Shown in pieces: positions 1 to 15,200 of a stretch of 64,000 nucleotides of DNA (the first letter of the stretch is position 1; every line of letters begins with the position of its first letter). Under the pieces are notes generated by a model. That model searched no databases, had not been told where the DNA came from, and saw only the letters and a list, made by a program, of their open reading frames with translations. Both the position numbers and the translations under genes were made by a program. The stretch comes from Onchocerca lupi (taxonomy: Eukaryota > Nematoda > Chromadorea > Rhabditida > Onchocercidae). The DNA lies in contig JAOVVO010000070.1 in the NCBI GenBank assembly GCA_028564675.1, forward strand, positions 62,001-126,000, in the 5' to 3' direction.

Positions 1-129
1 GTGGCGAGTAGAACTGATAAGCATTGGGTCATTTGCTGTTCCATTGCTATCACCAACACCACCAGCACTATCACCATCATCACTTCCACTATTATCATCG
101 TTATTTTTCCCGCTATCTGTAGCATTATC
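1..129 (-). CDS. Possible partial antisense exon, Asp/Ser/Gly-rich
   Basis: Read on the minus strand, the segment from about 129 down to 1 is open and would encode an acidic stretch rich in Asp, Ser, Gly and Asn (NNDDNSGSDDGDSAGG is part of it), running off the window edge. Possible acceptors on this strand precede it at about 127-139. The plus-strand alternatives give only repetitive Thr/Ile or Pro/Leu/Ser strings, so the minus reading is the more protein-like. It could be an exon of a neighbouring, oppositely oriented gene or simply a GAT/GGT-type simple repeat. Product unknown. Confidence 0.3.
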
Positions 130-229
130 AGTGCTATAAGTGTGCCTCAGCCGAGTAGTCGAGTTAAAAAAAAAAGAAAAAACTCAATCAATCGACAAAT
201 TCAGTCGAGTTTATCGCACAAATACTTTA

Positions 230-3200
230 ATGGGTCAGCAAACTCCAGTAAACAATGATGATAAGCTGAAGGAGACAACAGAAAATAATGCAACACCTAA
301 TGCGACTGATGTTATCGTACACAATACTTCTTCAGTTGATCCATCTGATCAAAGTTCAAATTCTGGCAGATTGCGAAATGTCGATCTTAAGATAAACAAT
401 GCAAAAAAGAAAAGCGACCAAAAGAATTTTCTGGAGGAAAAAGGAGAGGAAATGGAAAAGAGGGAAGAAAAAGAAGAAGAAGAAGAAGAAGAAGAAGCAG
501 TGTTTACCTCGAAATCCAGTATTACTCAGCGACTGCCAATTCGGTTGATTCGTCGTCCATCGGAAGAAGGCTTTCATCGGGTTGTCAAATTTACGAAACA
601 TGCCACACGCAGAGCAGAAGCAGAACTCTCAGAACGAAAATCATTTACTCTTAGTGAATTCAGTAAGCAAGGAAAATCCTCATTAAAAAAGAAAGACATT
701 TTTGCTGCACCGGTTGATAAAGATTCGACGAATCAGAAATTAGACAACCGCACTATTTGTGTGGAACACGATTTAGGTGGAAGTATTCAATTTCAATCTG
801 ATTATCATGATTCAGTTGATAAAATCCGTATTCCGAGATCTGTTAATGCAAACATTAATAGTCATTCCTTGAACTGTGCTGCTATGGGACTGAAATCTTT
901 GAGTCGTGAATCAATTTGTGCTGAATCGAGAGAAACTTATAAAATTGTAAATTCGGTGGAAGCGGATGATTTATTGAAACTGGTACAAGAACAACAAAAT
1001 CAACAGGAATATGACGGAGAAATTTATCAAGAGAATTGTGACCTGCAGATGGATGAAAACGAAAAATCAGAAACGTTTGTTTGAGCTTGTTTCTGAATTT
1101 TTCAAAATTTTAGCTGATCTTGAATTCAAATTACTAGTTTAACTTCGATTATATTCTTGATATGGTTCAAGCAGTCGAAGATTTCCCTAATCTTTCAAAA
1201 TGAATATCAGTCTGAATTCTTTGAAAGTTTTTTACAACTTTCATAGGTTTCAATAATTTTTTATTTTGAACTGGGTTTTTGCCTTAAGTCTTTATTCATA
1301 TGACTGGATATGGATTCTAAGTTGCTTATAGAGAACGTTTATTATTCTCATCTCTTTTGAAACTATCGCTTTTACAGTTTATTCTTTCAGTTGCTTCTTT
1401 CATTAGTTCCTTTATTCTTTTCTCGATAATTTTTATACGGATATATTACATTGAATTAAAAAATCTGGGATGAATAGTTAATTTATTTTCTATTATGTTG
1501 CTTTAAAAGCAATTGGAAAAACTGAAAAAGCCATATTGCTGGGGTGATATATTCTGATATCTAAGAGGTTGATCAGTACAATTTAGACTATTTTTTATGA
1601 GAATAAGTTGGACTTGTTGGTATGAATGCATTAAAATGTTCAAGGTGAGCTTTTAATGGGAAAATAGTGTCATCAAAAACGAGGCAGTTTTTTAGCTATG
1701 AAAAATTTTCCTCTCATTTCTTTGTTGTAATATTTTAAAATTAAATGAACGTACTCACTGCATCACCTGACAAAACATTTTCTGTGCTGCATTTCATAAG
1801 TTAACAGGAATTCAGAATGCAAAGTGCAAACAGTAATTTTGAGGATTGGTATGATTTTTTTTTTTAGCATAAAAAATTTAGGAAAGTAGAAGATAGATAT
1901 TGTTATTCTAACTTAAAAATTATCGGGAAAAAGTTTTCTTTTTCAAATTTCCCATCCTTCATTTGCTTGTCTATTACATCCTCTTTGCTCATATTCTTTC
2001 ATCACTTTTATATTGAGAAGAATAAAATCTGGAAATTCCATAATTATTTCAAAATCTATGGGGTAAAATATCTATTTCTAATAGATTCAAACAGATGTTT
2101 GAAGTATTTATTAGATTTGATAAATACGAAAAATATAAACATGTACTAACATGAACATAAATACACGTATTTTTATGCTACATAGAAAATGAATGTGTGG
2201 AATGAGAATGAAATTTACTACGCTTTTCAAATGCAAAGTATCTTTGAAATCATTTCAAATTTCTCAAGCAGATCATATTTTTATGTGGCCATCTGCTACT
2301 TTCGAAATACAAAACCTAGTAGAAAATTGAAATGACTTCTCTATAAAGTCATTATTAGGCAGTTCGAAAATATTGAAATTTCAAGTTTCTATGGTTAGAA
2401 TTTTTGAAGTTAGAGAAATAATTGCCAATTGGAAAGCGTTCATACGTCAGATATGCTTAAAATTTTGACATCGCAAAAAGCACAATCAAATTGAGAAGCA
2501 ACGGTTCAAAATTCAAACTTCGCATTATAATAACAAAGTTAATTCGAACGAAATCATTTCTTGCATTATTGTTGTCATAGCATGGAATATGCAATTTAGT
2601 GAAGACTTGTTTCGAATGTCTTAATGAATTCATTTTTAAATATCGATGTTTTGTCTAGTTTCAATCTCCAGAGCCACAGAATATTTACTAATAAACAATT
2701 TGTGTTTTACCTTGCATGTGCTTTTTCAAAGAATTTTTAATCAATATTGATCATCTTTAGCTTGAACTGATCTACATTTTAGTGCTTCTTGTTGTATTCT
2801 TTCTATTACTTATTAATATAATTGAATGTTTTAAATTTCATCTCCGATATATTGTTAGATACTATTCAATTCATTAATTAAGGGAGTTCTAGTGATATAT
2901 TAGTCGATATCGCTGCACGTTCAACCTTTTAGCAGCACTTGCTACCGTATGTTCCTTACTTTTAATCATATTTATCGAATTTAGCTTTGTATTCACCATT
3001 ATTAGCCTTATTACTATGCTTCCTTCCTATGCATTTCCACTCGATCACTAGCCTTATCATAATTAAGAACCCTTATGTGAAGTAATTTGCACTATAAATC
3101 AGATCTTTCATCTTTTCGAATTACTTTATTTAACTGATGTTTTCTCATTGCATGCTAATTTCTATTAAAAATTGAGTTTTTAACTAGAAATTTTTGGAAA

Positions 3201-6200
3201 TCATTCTGAAACTTCAAGCGATTCTTGAATCCACAACATTTAGTCTACTTCCAGTCCTCGGTCATCTGCCTTATCTGTTGCAAAGAACCTTCTAAATTGT
3301 CTTCGAGCGATTTTCTGAAAATCCTCACATTTTCAGCGTTTCCCACTGTTAAAATTCAAAATCTCAGTAACAGTTCTTCTCATCAAATTTATTAAATTTC
3401 TCATTTGTAAAGAAGATTTCGGTTTCTGCCATGCTCGCTCTTTGTAATTGCCATATTCTAGCGATATTTTGGAAAGAATATATGTCAAGATTTATTGTCA
3501 TGTACCATTTCATCTGTCTTTTGATTTCGAAATTTAATTATTTTCATAACTAATTCGCTATTTGAAATCACAACTTCATATCAAAAAAAATCGATTGCTC
3601 TTCTTCCCGAAACTCTGGCGGTAATTTGAATGTTGCTTTTTTGAATCAAATTAATTGACTGCTATTTGGATTTCATTATTTATCGAAATTTCAAAAGAGC
3701 ATTAATGTATTTTTTGTAACGAGCCAAGTTAACTTAATATGTCTATAAAAGTTGCGAATAACTGATGCATTCCTTATTGCAGAGGAAATTCTTATGAATC
3801 TCTAATAAGTTTTCTACAATAACGCTTTAGGTTCCTTCCTTTCCATTTCAAAATAGCAGAAAATAGACTTAAATTATGAAGCGAAAGATATAGATTAGGA
3901 TGAAAGCAAATTTTTGTTATCAGTAGTCTTCATAATTTTAAATCACATTGTTTTATCAAGTAATATTTCTAATTAAAGATGTAATTGAGACAATTTTCAA
4001 ATTCTAAATGCATTCGAAATGCTGCAAATATAAATAAATTTTTAAGAGTCGACTGTTCAATATAGTCTTGTCTTTTTCTTTCTTTTTTAATCATAACGAA
4101 TAATTTTGTCATAATTTTATATGAAGCTCTTTTATATCTGTGTTTATAATTCTGTTGAAATGAACTATTCAATATTTTGTCACACGAAATTTATCCCTTT
4201 TCCCTCTTTTGTTAATATTAGTTCTTTGAATTATACATACTTCAAGCCATTGTAAAATGTATTTTATTTAATTCACTCTCTTAATTTCAATCTTCTTTCA
4301 AGTATTATACTAACCAAAGTTTTATGAAATAAGAAGAATTGGAAACATCGGGAAATATGAAACTGAAACACATTTCAATATCCTTTTGCCAGGATTTTAT
4401 GTGAATTTTTTATTGATGAGAATTTAAAACGTAAAAAAAAAAAAAACTTTTTAACTAAATTGTGTGAAATTTTAGCCCTACAAATATGCAGAAAACGACA
4501 TCTCAGGAACCAACTCGGACCCAAGTGATAATAAAGAAAAAACGATGCGATGAATGCTTCGCTGATGCTATTTTCAATGCTGCTGACAGGTTTTCACCTT
4601 TTTTTTTTCTTAAAAAGCGAATCTGATCGATTCATCATTCCATCCGTTAACGAAACATTTATCTCCGATCATCCAAACTTTTGTCTAAATTGAAGTTTAC
4701 AATATTGTAACATTTATTAGCATATCTCATTTACTATTTCCCAATTAAAATTAGCTCGGGAATATTCGAAGTTGTGTTCCTTAATATAACTTTTGTAGAG
4801 AAGATAAGACATGTATTACTTGAGATCAATCTTCGATGATAATTCAGTTGCTATGCAGGAATCAGGATAAGATTTTAACGAAACTTACTGCATAGAAATA
4901 TTTCATTGTTGCTCACCGAATAACAGTTGCTCGCAAAAATGATCTTACAACTCCAAATCTTATCGAATTTCATACCTGCAAATCCAATGAAAATTTTTCA
5001 ATTTATCGAAATGTTATCAATAATCTTGTTATCAACAATGATAACTGAGTCACAATTCTCCGATTGTTGAAATTTTAAGATAATTAATATAGAAATGTAA
5101 GTGGAATTTTTCGATTCTTCTTCCATTAAATTTTTTAGCATCTTAAATTCATTTTACTATAATGCTTGGAATCAATTAGATATTAAAGTTCTTGCTTCTT
5201 TTTTTCTAATGTTCATGCAGTGATCGAATCCATAATTGCAATCCAGAATTTTATAAAAAATGTAACTTGAAATTTGATTTGCAAAAAAAAATCAATTTTC
5301 TCTTCATAACAAATTTCGTGCATCCATTTTGTAATATTTTATTTTGTTTGAGGAACTTCAAATATTTCATTATAATACAAAAATTTTCAATTAGCACCAA
5401 TTTACAGAGAAATGTAAGGATTTCCTTAAACGCAAATTATTTCAATTGCAGAGTGTTAAAATTTTGATGAAATGAGATTCATGAAGTAGTATAGTTATAG
5501 TAATGACATCTCTTCTGAAATTATTTTCAAGACTTGAAAATGACATCTTTTAATGCCAACTTCTCCTCACTTCTTCCACATCTGTTTCTCTTTCTTTTCA
5601 TTTTCTTCTCTTCTCAGTCATCCTGTATTTAAATTCATCCTGTAAAAGCTATCCCGCTGTCTTCTGCCCTTGCCGAATGTTTACTTTTGGATAGTAAGAT
5701 GCATCAGCAACACAATCAGTAGTAGTCAACCATTCTTTGCTATCAAAGATTCGAAACTCTCTCGAGACTATATTTTGTTGTAATTTATGCTGTAATTCTT
5801 AAGTGAATTTGCAATTTTTTTTCCTCGAGAAATTGCTCGAGAATATTGCTGCTTGTCAGGATGCGCTTGAAAGATTCATTTAGACGTTTACGAGAGATGG
5901 CCTGCCGGAAAAGATTCATATTACGGGAAGAGTTAGAAAGAAGACACTTTTCATTCCTCTTCTCCTGAACTTTAAAAAGTTAAGTTAGTAGCTTAGAGAA
6001 ATAAGATACGGAGAATTTGAATATTCGACTCATACAGATTTGATACGTCTTCTGATTCACCAATATTAGATGAAAAAGTTCTTTCAACATTTATACATTT
6101 ATACGTTTTGCTCGAAATATATTAAACTGCAGATTTTTGTGAAATTTTTGAAAATTGTTTTTTTTAGAAAAAAAATGGATCGAATTACTAAAATGAAATT

Positions 6201-9200
6201 TAAGTAAAAAACTCGTTTTCTCCCCCTCAAAATAGTTGATTAGAATTCGTATGCGTTCATTGTGTGTTATTTTTTTCATCCTGCAAATAGTATATTAGTG
6301 CTGGGTCGATAATTTTTTGTAGAATAATCCACAAATCTCATCCAGAATTTAACCATACGCTTCATTTATTGGGAATTATTTTATTTCACAAATGACTCTG
6401 CATTTTGAATTTAAATTCTTCATATTCTTCTTTCTCTCACTGAAAAATGAATTTTAGTAAAATTCTGAATGATTTATATTAAATATATAGATTTCTTTAA
6501 ATCTGTTTATTTAAGAAAACACCACTTCGCTGCTCCATATTTATTTATTTTTTTTTTTAGAATTTTTTGATTTCACTATTAGAGAAGAAGTTTTGTTCAT
6601 TTTGTGATTTTTTAAGTTAGTTCTCTTAAGACCATAAGAACTCAGTGTTTTGTGAAACTTGATTTAATGTACATTGTTTAGTTAAATTTTTAGCATAATT
6701 TTCAGCTTCATTTCACCCCAAATTTATTCAAGCGTTTACGAATCTCATTTAAAACTTGTCACATCATTAACAGAAGTTATAAGCTGATGTCGATCCTCTA
6801 CAAAACCAAGAATTATAAACTATGCAAAACACTAAGCCTACGGAATCAACATCATTTGGACAAGGACTTGGAAAGTAACGAAAAATATCGACGGTTTGTT
6901 AGGTTTTTGTAAGATTATGAATCATTAAATTAATTATCATAAATTGATGGTTGATTAAAACTTGCATTCATCAGAATGATGCCATATGCTTCTTTCCAAT
7001 GTGGTAACATGAACAATCTACCTAACACACATGGAATATAATAAAGAAATTTGATTTTATTCTAACAATCATTTTACTTCTTGATGGTAGACATCCATTC
7101 CATTTAGTAGTAATCGTTTCAGATGACCCGATTTCTCCTTCCAGCAATCTCTGATAATCCATTTCATTCCTTTCTATACCTTTATTTTAAAGCAATTTTC
7201 TAGTCTTTATTTTGCTTGATGAAGTGACAACTTTTTAGACGAACTAATTTAGCTTGTGAAGCATTAAGCATTAAACCTATGACACACAGCAAATGGTGCA
7301 ATCGATAACAGAGCAGAATAAAAATTCAATTAAATTAAATTAATTCAAAAGCGTATCAATTTAGTGAGTTACTTCACTTTTAAGGACATATTTCTTGGGA
7401 GAACTTTCTCACTGCAAAGTTTTTAGTATTATTGGGACAAATGTTTGCTTAAAGATAATATCAACATATCGCTATGTAATAATGAATTACAACTGCCACA
7501 ACCCGATCTAATTCACTCCAGTTTCATACGATTCAGAACCGATCCTTGATATTCCGAGTACGAAATGTGTCAGATTGCCCGATATTTTCGCCAGGATAGG
7601 ATGCAAATAGGGATCTTTTCGATCTTCATCTCCAATTTCTTCATTGACATAAGTCTATTGATAAGGACTAGAGATTTCAAAATTTTTTGGCGAACTTATT
7701 TATGTTTATTTCACTATTTGATCAGTAAAATATATCTATAGTTATGTCGATGGTTCCCTACAAAGTTCATTTCTTATGTCATTTCTTGAGGATGTCATAA
7801 ATATACGCCATTAATTTAGCCTACTTGAACGCGAAATCTCAAATTATAGTATCCTTATCAAAAGCTGTACTAGAGATTTTAGTTATATAAATCGTTAATA
7901 CAGCTTTAATAAACATCTATATTAATTGGTTTATTAAACTCATCAGTCATTCCTGATAAATTCAACGTTTTTTTGACAATCCTGTGATCTAAAATGAATC
8001 ACTTATTTTTATAGTTTTTTTGAGATATTAATAACTAGTTATATTTATTTAATATCCTAATGAATAAATTAGAGGAAGTCATATCAACAACTGCATTATG
8101 AAATTATAAATGATATTTTTGAATACATAAATGCATATTCAAACACCTGTAAATATTTGATCCAAATAATACTTTTAACCTAATTTGATATTTCTGGCAG
8201 TGAAATATTGACATATATTAGTTGGCGAATCCAGTAGGAATTTGAAATTTAAAAAAAAAAAAGGGATTAAATTTTATCATGAGCCTAATTCTTTTTTACA
8301 TTTCTTGAGTAGCTTTTGAATTAGTTGAAAACTTCTCAAAAGAATTTTATATAAAATGTTCAGTTTTATGAAGAATGTTGTCTCTAAAATATATTTGAAA
8401 AAAAAAAAAAAGAAAAACTTGATTCTAGTTATAATCATTGGAACTTATTTTCCGAAGTCTTTCACTGGTCATCTAAAGAAATCATTTTTGCTCCGAAAAT
8501 TTCTACAGTGTTTAAAAGAATTTTTCAAAAAAAAAAAGTTTCTTTTAGCTAATTGCTATTTTGTCTCGTGAATGGAAAAAACTTGTTCAAATAAATTCCT
8601 TTTACTACAAAAAAAAAAAAAAAAAAAAAAATTGCAAATTCAATTAACATTCATTTGTAAGCCGAGCATTCTTTCTCATTTACCACTAATTGGTTGGTTT
8701 TTCCAGCGTAAATCAACAACAACAGAAATCGCTCAACGAAAATCGAACTTTCATTATCACTAATCCACAATATTGTTCGGTCAGCGCGACAGTCTCATTG
8801 GACAGACCTAAAAAATTTTTCATCGATAAGGTTTGCTTTATTTCTCTCATCCATTTGCCTTCGTATTACGAATTCCTTTCCAACAATATTTATTTAGCAA
8901 TATGTTGCGATATCACTATTAATAATAGTTATGGTGATGGTTTTAGTATTAACAGCAGTATAACTGAATATGAAAGTAAGAGCTGCAGAACAGAAATTAG
9001 ACATAAGGTTAAAAAGGTCACTGCTTTAATGTGCTGCGACATTAGGTATAAAATTCGTTACATATTAGTTATAGTGATATTTTAAGTAATGTATGATGTA
9101 GTTATAAGTGTAATTAGCAAAAATAAATCTTAAAAAGTGACACACTGCTTTATTTGATAATAGCATAATTATGTTTCAAACAGATATCATTCAATTAATA

Positions 9201-12200
9201 TAATGTTATATATTGTTTTATTTTATTCCTTTCTTAGTTTTTCAATTTTTTGAAAACTGAATTTTTGTTTTCAGAAAGCGATATTTAAGAAATAAATGCA
9301 AACTAAAATAATAAATCTGAGTGAGTGAATGAACAAAATGAATTGTAAAGTGACTTTGCTCCATTAAATAACCATTCATTTGTAATTACTATACGTTTAA
9401 TGTTTTAACAACGCTGCGTTAGTCTCTTTAAAGTTTGTCGCGAACAAGGAAAGATATATAATATCTCAATCTTCAACATAGTTTCAATTTTACTAAAAAT
9501 GATAATGAATTGATGTAAGAAATAAATGGGTATAAGAAATATTGGACCAATTTTATGAATTTTTTATGATTTTCCATAAAAATGAAATAAAATCGCTAAA
9601 ATTAGCTTTTTTTAAAGCCTTCTTAAATTCTTTTTTTCGATTTTTTTTTTCCAAATTCTTTTGCGAATTTTATGAAAATTTACGGTTGCAATTGTGATTT
9701 ATATTTATTTTAAAAGTGTAAATTTCCATTTAGTTTATTATTTTATAATGTGAAATCTATAAATTCATGACATCGAAACGATGATAATGCATAAAATGAT
9801 ATGAAAATTACTCATTTATCATTTTTTATTGGTGTGTTTTCGTTATATGGAAAAGAATTTTTTAACAAAGAAAGCTGTAAACGGTGAGAAGAATATTTCT
9901 ATTTAATTTTATTAATTTCAAATATTCTATTTTCTCCAATTATTTTTTAGAAATTTTATTAATTGTAGGGGAAGATCACCGAGAAAAGTACTGCAACAGC
10001 GACATTCCAAGAACCAATCACGGTTACATCAGGTCAACAAAATCTGGACGATTCTAAAGGAGTCTCGACATCTAATAATAATAAAATAGATCAAAAATCA
10101 GCAGAAGCAAATTTTAGAACAGAATCAATCTCACCATCTGGAAATCATCATTTGCAGAACTCTGTTAACAGTAACAATGATAAAATTTTTTCAAAAATAC
10201 TGCAACAAAAGAGCTCCAGTATTGTCCCGTTTCATTCAACACCAACCGACAGTGTTGGAACTGCTTCTATAACAAAATATTCAGATAGTGCTACGACTGA
10301 GATTACTTTCGACGTCCCACATCTTGATTCGCCACATTCAACGTTGAATTCACGTGGATCTGGTGGCTACCATGGTGATTGTTCCTCAATTAATAGTTTG
10401 CATTCGACGGAGTACAAAGATGGAATGAATCGACGACAGAATAACAGTAGCGAATCTCGAGAATCTCTTAGCAGTAGGCTTAGTCGTGGATTTCTCGAAT
10501 TTACTCAAGGCAGTAGTGATCGATTGCAGAAATGGAAAAGTAAATTACAAAATGGTCGGCGGCATAAAGATTCTAGCGAACCACCACCTATCAATAGGTT
10601 GCTTTTATAGTTTTAATAATTTCTTGCCACTGAAATTAAATTTGAAAATGATTAGGTAATTGATAAATAGCAATTAATGCATTATTTTATATTACTTTAC
10701 TCTTATCATGAATGGCAGTGAGGAATTCAGTAGTGTTTAGAAATGTTTGTTTCAAATGAATCAATCAAAAATTGCACTAAATCATAGTAAACGAAAGGAG
10801 CTAAGTATGATGACATGCTTTGTCTGACTTCATCTATCAAAATATATGATTAGTTACGAAACTTCCGAAATTAATAAATGATTTTGATCGAAGAAAGAGA
10901 TATAGGATATTAGGTCATAACGATAAAAAGTGGGCATGGAGAATAATCTTCTCTTCCCCTGAAATGGTCAATTAAGACGATGGATATCACTGATCGGATA
11001 CAGAATTTATATCGTTGTCCTTCATCGAGTGATAAATTTTTCAACTTTACAAAAGTGTTGAAAATTTTAATTTTGAAATTTCAAAATTTTCAAATAATTT
11101 TAGTTGATTATAAGATACCATGAAAAATATGGAACTTGAGTGATTGAGAAAATTTCATACAAGTCAATATCTTACTTTGTTGGAATCCAAATATAGAATT
11201 TCTCAAAGAAAAGTTTACTTTTAGTTCCATGGAATTTATTTTATTAATTTTGGCTATTTTTTTTTCATTAAGTGCCTTTATGATTATTGGGAACCCGTGC
11301 TTTTTGAAAATAGGAATTGGAATATAAGAATTGATTCGAAATGAAACTAATGATGGGATAAGTACTGAGTGAATGAAACTTAGCTATCAGTTATTCATTT
11401 GTTGCATTTCATTTCATTTTTTTTAAAATAAGAATGAACATAAGATATTTTTTTGACATTTTGATTTCATTGTTATATGATGTAAGTTTTTGCTTCAGTT
11501 TAGAAACTAAAATTTTGTCCTTACAGAAATTAGAATTTTTAAGTTTCTTGAATTTCATATAAAGAGCTTAATTCGCTGCGAATTATCGTACGAATAGATG
11601 GATAATTCAGAAATTCGATAGTCTTTCGATAATTTTTTTGATTAACATTACAGCTATTTCACTGCAAAGTTGGTATTACGAAAAACAGGAAAAATGATTG
11701 TAGTGAGAACTTCTGTAACTAATTGTTTTGATTGTTATAAAAATATTTAATATTGTGAGTTAGAATGAATCTGACTACAGGATTCATTTGAAGAATGCAT
11801 TGCATTTTATTTATCCAAAAATGATCATCGAAAGCAATCATTGTGGTTTCGATGATCAAATGGAATTAAGTTTGTTGGATTATATTTCATTTGAAACAAG
11901 ACGCAACAATGTCCAATATTCCTCATCAAGAACAAGAAGAAGTCCGAAGCGTAACTTAATTTCATCCCATAGCAATAGCAACCATCGAGGGAGAGTTTTG
12001 TTAATTATTCAGTACTACAGAGTTACTTTCTCCTATTTTTGTCATCAGTATTGGAATAAGTTTTTCTTGTTGCCGGTAAAAAATCAACGAGAAAACTGAT
12101 ATAGTTTACTGTGGATTTGATGTGATTAAGAAGGTAAAATATCTTCATTGTCAACATGGAATGAGTAAACATGGGAAAGAATCATTTTTCATTTTACTTT

Positions 12201-15200
12201 TTTTCAAAAAACAATCATTTATCATTTTTCCTCTTTCTATTGACATTTCATATTATTTCTTTCTATGATTTTCTTTCACAAAATTAGAGTTTCTGTCGAT
12301 GCTGTATGCAAGTGTGATTTTATGGATCCATATAATAGGAGAATGTGCCGTTTCGTTTCTGTTTGTGTGAATGGAATTTATTTTGGTAATTATCGAAAAT
12401 AATGTAGAAAATTTGTACACTTTTGTAGAAATATAAATCGCATATAGTAGAACTGTTTTATATTTTTACAAATTTCGTCAAAAAAGTTTCAAACTGATCA
12501 CAAACAGTTTTTGTTTTGCAAAAATTTAATTACTGTGAATCCGTTTTTCACAGAAAAATAAAAGATGCGAAGATGTTACGCTAGATTCTTTTTTTTTCTT
12601 TCTTTTTTTAATACAAAATTTCTATGGAGACACAACGATGTTTATTGGATTTATCTGCTCTTTCATTTGTATGGATGTAAATTACATTGAGTTTGAGTTG
12701 CTTCCTTCCTCAAGATTTATATTTGTCGGTCTCTTTGATGCTTCCCATGTGACCTTTGAGTTATTTGACAAATTCATGCGTGGACAAAAGACATGGGATG
12801 ACATGATGTTGTTGCTGCTCTGCTATTGGTATATAAGTTGATCGTATTTTTCATGCGAATACGCAAGAAACTGATTTACTTATTACCACTGTGCTCTCTT
12901 TGTCTTCCAGTTTTCAGGTTTTTCAGTTAGTCTTATTTGTAAGTTAAAAATACCGTATATTGACTAAATGGCCATAATACTAAACTGTTTTGATAAATTT
13001 TCTTTACCTTTTTCAGGAAAATGCTGACAGCGAATCAAGAGCAAAGTGGACATTCATCAGATGTCGAAGTGGTACTTGACTGGTCAACACTCAAATGCGA
13101 TTCTACTGATCAGGTACTTGACAAAATGGTTTTTATGACCTATTCGCGAGTATTCTAAATAGGTTTTGGTAAAAAGGGTCAGATTTCTGCAATTATCTTG
13201 ACATAAGTAAATATTTTTTCTTTTCTTTTTCTCTCTTCCAGAACCATGTTTTTACGAGTTGTCAATATGTAACCAAATATAAAATTCTTGGAAATCTTTG
13301 AAAATGATTTGTTTCTTTTCTTCTTAATATTTTACTTTGTTTTCTGTTCGCAAATTGGCTGGAAAAAAATCTAGGCTGAGGAAAACCGAAGATATCATCG
13401 TTTTTTTAATCACTCCGAATTTCTGACTTGGCTGAATTGCAGCCAACTAAATTTTTCTTTCTTTTTTATGCGAAATGTATTTACTGATACTTCATTCTGA
13501 AAACTCATCTTCCATCTTAAAAGCTGTTGCTAAGCAATGGATCTTTATTTTTTACGAACTTACTTAGCACTTAGCACCTTTTTCTTATTAGTTTTCCAGA
13601 TTGCTAAAAGAACTTTGCATTTAGAGTTGTCATATGCCTTCCAGATGAAATGAAAGTAATCAGAAGTGTATCGAAAATTTTTTCTGATTCCATAGACTTT
13701 TAACTGCTTTCATTTTTCTTTCCTTATTACTATCATATTTCAATCATATCGTGCAATTTCACATCACCTGTGTCTAAAATTTATGATTCAAATTTTTTTA
13801 CTGCTATTCCAAAATCGTTCAAAAATTTTTTTATAAAATTGAATTTTCGATGAAGAGAAGCTTTATATTTTCAGATACGTAGTGCCAGATTTTTATCAAC
13901 AGGATCAGCTTTTGCATTAAAAACAAGCCAACCAAACTTAATATTGCCGACGAGATCAGCTAGTGATCTCTTGCCGACGAGTACGAATACTACCAGGTTT
14001 GTCTTATGAAAATTGTCTCAGAATATCAAATTTAAGAGTTGTGTAGTTTCAAGTGAATATTATATGATCATTCAAAAATTTCTCACGTATAAAGGTATTA
14101 ATTAATTATTTTACACATGTCTAAATGCTGAGCATACCAGAGATCAAGAGAAAGATTCCAAAATCCAAAGAATATATGAGATTTGAAGACTGAAGAATGG
14201 GTAGAAAGTGTTACATGCTTCTTGAAAAATAGGCGATATTTTCCATCAAGATCTTCAAAGTTTGCTCTATCACCGGTTTTGTATTTGTATAACTGTTTAT
14301 GTTTTATGATCTTTGATCATATAATCAGTGATATAGTATCGATACTTGAGGGCGAATTGTGCACTAAAGATATCAAAAACTATCTTTGGAACGCATATCT
14401 TAATTCATAATGAAAAATAGAGGAAAGAAGAAATAATATAGATAACATTTAATTCTAAGCAATTCGTTCAGTCCTATTAAGACTTCAAAGAAATTTTAAA
14501 ATTCCCCCTAGAATCATTTATTGAATATTTAGCGTCTCTTTTTTTTCTGATAGTGAAAAAATTGTAAGGTTGAATTCTGTTCTTCAGTTTTCAGAGTTTC
14601 TTCAATTTTATTGTTTCACTCGGAAACGAACCTCAAACTTGGGTAATTAGACCTTTCTTATGATTAATTTGTTAATCAACGGACGTAGCAACTATATCAA
14701 CAACAATTATATTAATTTCGATAATATCAAAAGGACAACTTTCATGAAGAAATTAAAATATAGAAAAAGGGAAGACAGATTACGCAATAAAGAAAAATTG
14801 ATATACCACAAGCTGGACCATCCAACCGAGCTCATGGTAGCCATCCTTTGAAATGATTTTTGTACTCAGAACCCTCTTTTTCGTGAATAGGAGATCCTGG
14901 TATCATTTTCGGTCTACAAGAAAGATCCTTTGTTGTCTCAGGAGCATGCTTGTGGTTAGCGCATGATGAAAGAGAGCTTTTCTAAAGCTCATTGACTTAA
15001 CAGACAAAAAAATAATTTCACATTCAACTATAGCAAATAGGCAATATCAAATTTAAAACAAAGGAATCACTGGTTGTCTTCTTTTATCCTCGCGATTTCA
15101 GCGACATTTAGGAAATGAGCATATTTTGTGCGAAGTTGACATGTGCGTAGCTTTTGAGGGGATTCTTGGCGTAAATAATTGATTTTATTATGCATATTTC

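Noticed and set aside
5221..5261. Exon-like 41-nt segment with a good acceptor (TTCATGCAG) and GTAACT donor in intron 2 of the LZTS-like gene
   Set aside because: It enters in the right phase but leaves phase 1, while the next certain exon at 8707 needs phase 2. No intermediate exon restores the frame.
6772..6873. Open segment after an ACAG acceptor with a GTAACG donor in the same intron
   Set aside because: It leaves the wrong phase for 8707 whether used alone or after 5221-5261, and its composition is not distinctive.
12638..12841. 67-codon + strand frame with an ATG in intron 4 of the LZTS-like gene
   Set aside because: Hydrophobic, with no acceptor or donor giving a compatible phase; it could be chance.
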